This document shows positions 61,006 to 64,000 of a DNA stretch of 64,000 nt, piece after piece. The position numbers and the translations under genes were made by a program. This DNA comes from Diabrotica undecimpunctata (lineage: Eukaryota; Arthropoda; Insecta; Coleoptera; Chrysomelidae), in the NCBI RefSeq assembly GCF_040954645.1, contig NC_092807.1, forward strand, positions 79,134,017 to 79,198,016, read 5' to 3'. The notes under the pieces are model-generated. The model was not told the origin of the DNA and searched no databases. It saw only the letters and a program-made list of their open reading frames with translations. How positions within the stretch are numbered: position 1 is the first letter of the stretch; each line of letters starts with the position of its first letter.

Positions 61006-61725
61006 ATGTCTCGATTATTGACCCTGACGAGTACTACAAATGTGTTTTCGTTTACTCCTCAAGTGCCTCTAGTGCTTGATCCGTTGCGACAGTATTATGT
61101 ATCAGTGTTGGGATTTCATACATTTAATTCAATTCCAAACATCGATGGTGAAAAGTTTTATTTCTATGAGCAAAATGATCGTACAAAGCTGCGTAATATT
61201 GAAATTTCATCCGGATGCTATGAGATTACTGATATCGAAGCGTACATTTGGAATGAATTACTGCGTAGATACAATTCGGTTCGGGAGTTTACTTTAAGAC
61301 CGAAAAACAATACGCTTAAATGTGAAATTTTCTGTCAGGATCACACCATTACTTTCGATAAAGACGATAGTCTTGGAAAATTACTGGGTTTCTCCTTAAA
61401 TAAAGTGTTGAAACTAGGAAACATGCATTCTTCAGATCAGTCTGTCAACATTATAAAAGTGTCGAGTCTACTTTTTGAATTCAACATTACCAAAGGAGCC
61501 TTCTACGAGGACAGACCTGCGCACACCATTCTACATTTTCCGATAAGTGTTGATCCTGGTTTTTCTATAGACGAACGTCCCCATAATCCCATAAACATAC
61601 CAGTAAGCAACAGCATACGTGAAATTACCAAAATTACCGTTAGTGTAGTCGATCAAGAATTAAGACCCGTCAACTTTAGAGGGAAGAAAAGTACTCTGCA
61701 TTTGGATTTTAAGGAAACGATATAG
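61006..61725 (+). CDS. probable penton-like minor capsid protein
   Basis: 239 aa from ATG 61006, intact. It is beta-rich by composition (LLTLTSTTNVFSFTPQVPL at the start), with no helices or membrane segments that I can pick out. Its position between protease and the probable major capsid gene, and its size, match the minor capsid (penton, single jelly-roll) gene of Polinton-type elements. The assignment rests on context; a structure comparison would decide it. Confidence 0.55.
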   Translation: MSRLLTLTSTTNVFSFTPQVPLVLDPLRQYYVSVLGFHTFNSIPNIDGEKFYFYEQNDRTKLRNIEISSGCYEITDIEAYIWNELLRRYNSVREFTLRPKNNTLKCEIFCQDHTITFDKDDSLGKLLGFSLNKVLKLGNMHSSDQSVNIIKVSSLLFEFNITKGAFYEDRPAHTILHFPISVDPGFSIDERPHNPINIPVSNSIREITKITVSVVDQELRPVNFRGKKSTLHLDFKETI

Positions 61726-61851
61726 ATGGGTTTAATTATAAAACAAAACTCTACACATTAATATCCATTACTCTCACGCAAATCTTAAAGCGACGTGACG
61801 TGTCTGCTGTCAATAAATCTTTTCTTATTTCCATTGGATTAAAGTTGAAAG

Positions 61852-63117
61852 ATGTCAAAACGTCAATACATTCGACGACAGGTTCAGGAACCTCGTTCAT
61901 TTCTTTTCGACATTTACCAAAAACCTCTGTTCGACGATACTATTAGAAAAGAAGAACTTCGGACATAATACATCTTACATCAAGTCATTTAATAATAGCG
62001 ACGTTGTCAAGTTTATCATAAATCAATCAGATGCATTTTTTGCGATACACGAAACACTTTTGGAAATTAAAGGAAGTATAAAGAAAGTGGGTAATGGAAC
62101 TGTTTCTCTTGTACCGAATGTTGGAGCCTTCTTGTTTGATACATGTACATATATCCAAAGTTCATACGACATAAAAATAGTTCGAGATCCAGGTGTAGTT
62201 AGCACTATTCGCAGTTTGTTATGTTATACTGTTTGTTATGAAGATTCCAAGTTTCTCAGTACTGCAGGATGGAACTATTTGAATAATCCACATTTATCTG
62301 GGGACACCTTTAGTTTACTGATTACGATAAAACATATTTTCAACATTTTCAACGATTACAATAAACTAACCTATGGTCGTCAAGTGTTTTGATTTGTTCG
62401 AGCACGTAATGATAGAGACTGTATTTTAGTGGAAGAACCTAATGCCACAACAACAACAAGAGTCTAACTGTTACTAGCATGGAACTCAAGGTCAAGCATG
62501 TCTTTCCCAATGATGATGTGAAAATTGAATTAATGACTCCAATTAAGAATAATACACCGATAACTATACCTTTCCGTAAATGGGAGCTCAATGAACTACC
62601 TTCACTTACGGCAGGATCTCGACGTGAAATATGGAGTGTAAAGACAACTTTAGCTATTGAACGTCCACGCTGTCATTGTAGCTTTTCAAACTTCTAAACG
62701 AGATGACATTCAGTCTAATCCAACGTTATTCGATCACATTAGAATGTCAAGCATACGAGTGGTTATTAATGGGGAATATTGGCCTAACGAGAGAATGCAA
62801 TTTTAGAAACTGAGAGATTTTAATAAAAATGACTATGCTATAGCTCACTATAACTATACCGAATTCTTTCCCAGTTATGCTCATTCGTCAACAAAACATC
62901 CCATCTTGGATTATCAGGCATTCAAAAAATATACCTTGTTTGTTTTTGACTGTTCCAAGCAGGATGATACATCATTCAGATCAAGAACCGTTGATGTTAA
63001 GTTGGAAATCGAAGCAGATGAAGGTTTTCCGGCAGGCTCTTGAGCGTACTGTTTAATTGTTCACGACAGTCTACTCGAATACTTTCCTCTAACTGAAGTT
63101 GTCAAAAATATCATTTA
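61852..63117 (+). pseudogene. probable major capsid protein, broken
   Basis: A series of open pieces in changing frames: 61852-61968 (ATG start), about 61985-62392, 62479-62697, about 62700-62806, about 62830-63045 and a last piece to 63117. There are at least two stops and several frame changes. Beta-rich pieces such as NPTLFDHIRMSSIRVVINGE and KKYTLFVFDCSKQDD suggest a jelly-roll protein; length (about 420 codons) and position support the major capsid protein. Not functional in this copy. Confidence 0.55.
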
Positions 63118-63167
63118 AAAAGAATAAATAAGTTGAATGAAGTGTTAGTAGGAGACAAGCAGTCATC

Positions 63168-63325
63168 ATGAGAATAGCGTTCGTAGACATACAGGGATTC
63201 ACCGTAGATGGGTGGTTCGTACCCAAAAAACTAAATATGGAAATTGGTTTTAAACATTGTCATTATATATTTAAACCTCCACAACCATTTGCTACATTAA
63301 GTAATCAAGATAAGAAGACTGCTGC
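63168..63325 (+). pseudogene. virus-like gene fragment cut by RTE insertion
   Basis: ATG 63168, MRIAFVDIQGFTVDGWFVPK, open until the RTE element begins at about 63325; the reported end at 63359 is inside the RTE tail. FVDIQGF could be the first acidic motif of a DnaQ-type exonuclease, but the rest is absent, so this is a guess. It follows the capsid gene. Confidence 0.5.
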
Positions 63326-63983
63326 GTCATCATCATCATCAGTGGTGCTACAGCTCTAGTTGAGCCTTGACCTTCCCCAGTCTATTTCGCCAGTCGTTTC
63401 TGTTCATCGCTAACCGTTGCCAATTTGCCGCGCCGATTTTCCTTGCTTCCTCGTCCACACCGTCCCTCCATCTCAATCTACTCCTATTTCCCACTGGGAC
63501 CGATAATAGAGTTCGTCTGGGTGGGTAATTTTCATTTGCTCTTGACACATGTCCAGGCCATCTAAGCCTACCTATTTTTTTGAAGGATATTACATCTCTA
63601 CCATTTACTATTTTTTTATACTTCTCGTACAATTCGAAATTATATCGCCTTCTCCAAATACCATTCTCACAGAATGCGCCCATTATTCTTCTTAGTATCT
63701 TTCTTTCGAAGCCGAGCAGAAGATTTGCGTCTGTTTTGGAGATGGTCCATGTTTCTGACCCATATGTCAGCACTGGTAGGATGAGTGTTATATATATTAT
63801 TAGTTTGGTTTTCTGGCTTAAATTGAGACTGCTGCGTACTGGGAGAAAAACGTGCATGGTCTTCGGTATTATAATGGTGGTCTTCGGTATTATAATGGAG
63901 ATGTTGAATTTTCCAAAATAAATAAAATACTGGAATCTAAGTTTTTGTATGCTGCCGACTATATCTACGTTCGCGGAGAACAA
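63325..63983 (-). pseudogene. RTE-type retrotransposon, 3' end
   Basis: Minus strand frame 63983-63348 has RSSLNLSQKTKLIIYITLI, ILPVLTYGSETWT, FERKILRRIMGAF and a C-terminus rich in R and W, all typical of the RTE RT end. The element ends in a GAT/TGA microsatellite (plus strand CATCATCATCATCA at about 63328-63341), a common RTE tail. It continues beyond the window to the right. A 20-bp tandem duplication lies at about 63859-63899. Confidence 0.85.
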
Positions 63984-64000
63984 AAAGCAGATTTTTTAAA

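Overview
The window looks like a heterochromatin-like stretch of an AT-rich arthropod (probably insect) chromosome. It is packed with gypsy, Jockey, I-type and RTE retrotransposons, DDE transposons and one virus-like gene cluster. I find no confident host protein gene, rRNA, functional tRNA or CRISPR array. The species cannot be told from this sequence.

Layout. 1-2982: internal part and 5' LTR of a minus-strand LTR retrotransposon (element C), cut by the window edge. 3089-5875: two solo LTRs of gypsy family A. 5944-9523: a complete but broken DDE transposon (S1) with CGCT...AGCG ends. 9610-13000: a dispersed repeat, then noncoding DNA. 13.0-18.1 kb: minus-strand relics of two I-type elements and a gypsy integrase. 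18.46-21.2 kb: an RTE relic framed by an inverted repeat. 21368-37432: a gypsy A element whose 3' LTR is split by an 8.1-kb DDE transposon (S2, 28857-36950), which is itself split by a Jockey element (31473-36135). 37529-39954: a mariner-superfamily transposon. 40077-49048: a near-intact gypsy family B element on the minus strand. 49.4-54.5 kb: a decayed gypsy D element interrupted by a 1.2-kb repeat also found at 9.8 kb. 54.5-57.4 kb: hairpins, a Jockey relic and a 52-bp minisatellite. 57.4-63.3 kb: the virus-like module. 63.3-64 kb: the 3' end of another RTE element.

The virus-like module is the most unusual part. It encodes a packaging-type ATPase (minus strand), a parvovirus-type phospholipase A2 domain, a small basic/hydrophobic core-like protein, an adenain-like cysteine protease, a probable penton-like minor capsid protein and a broken probable major capsid protein, plus small unknown genes. 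This resembles the Polinton/Maverick-adintovirus lineage. No polymerase B or integrase is present here, and several genes are broken, so it is an old, immobile copy.

A second theme is the coupling of mobile elements to (TA)n tracts. Two original TA tracts appear to have received three or four different elements each, so that elements and TA remnants alternate. A third is recoding: gypsy B seems to need two different frame changes (gag to protease, and protease to reverse transcriptase).
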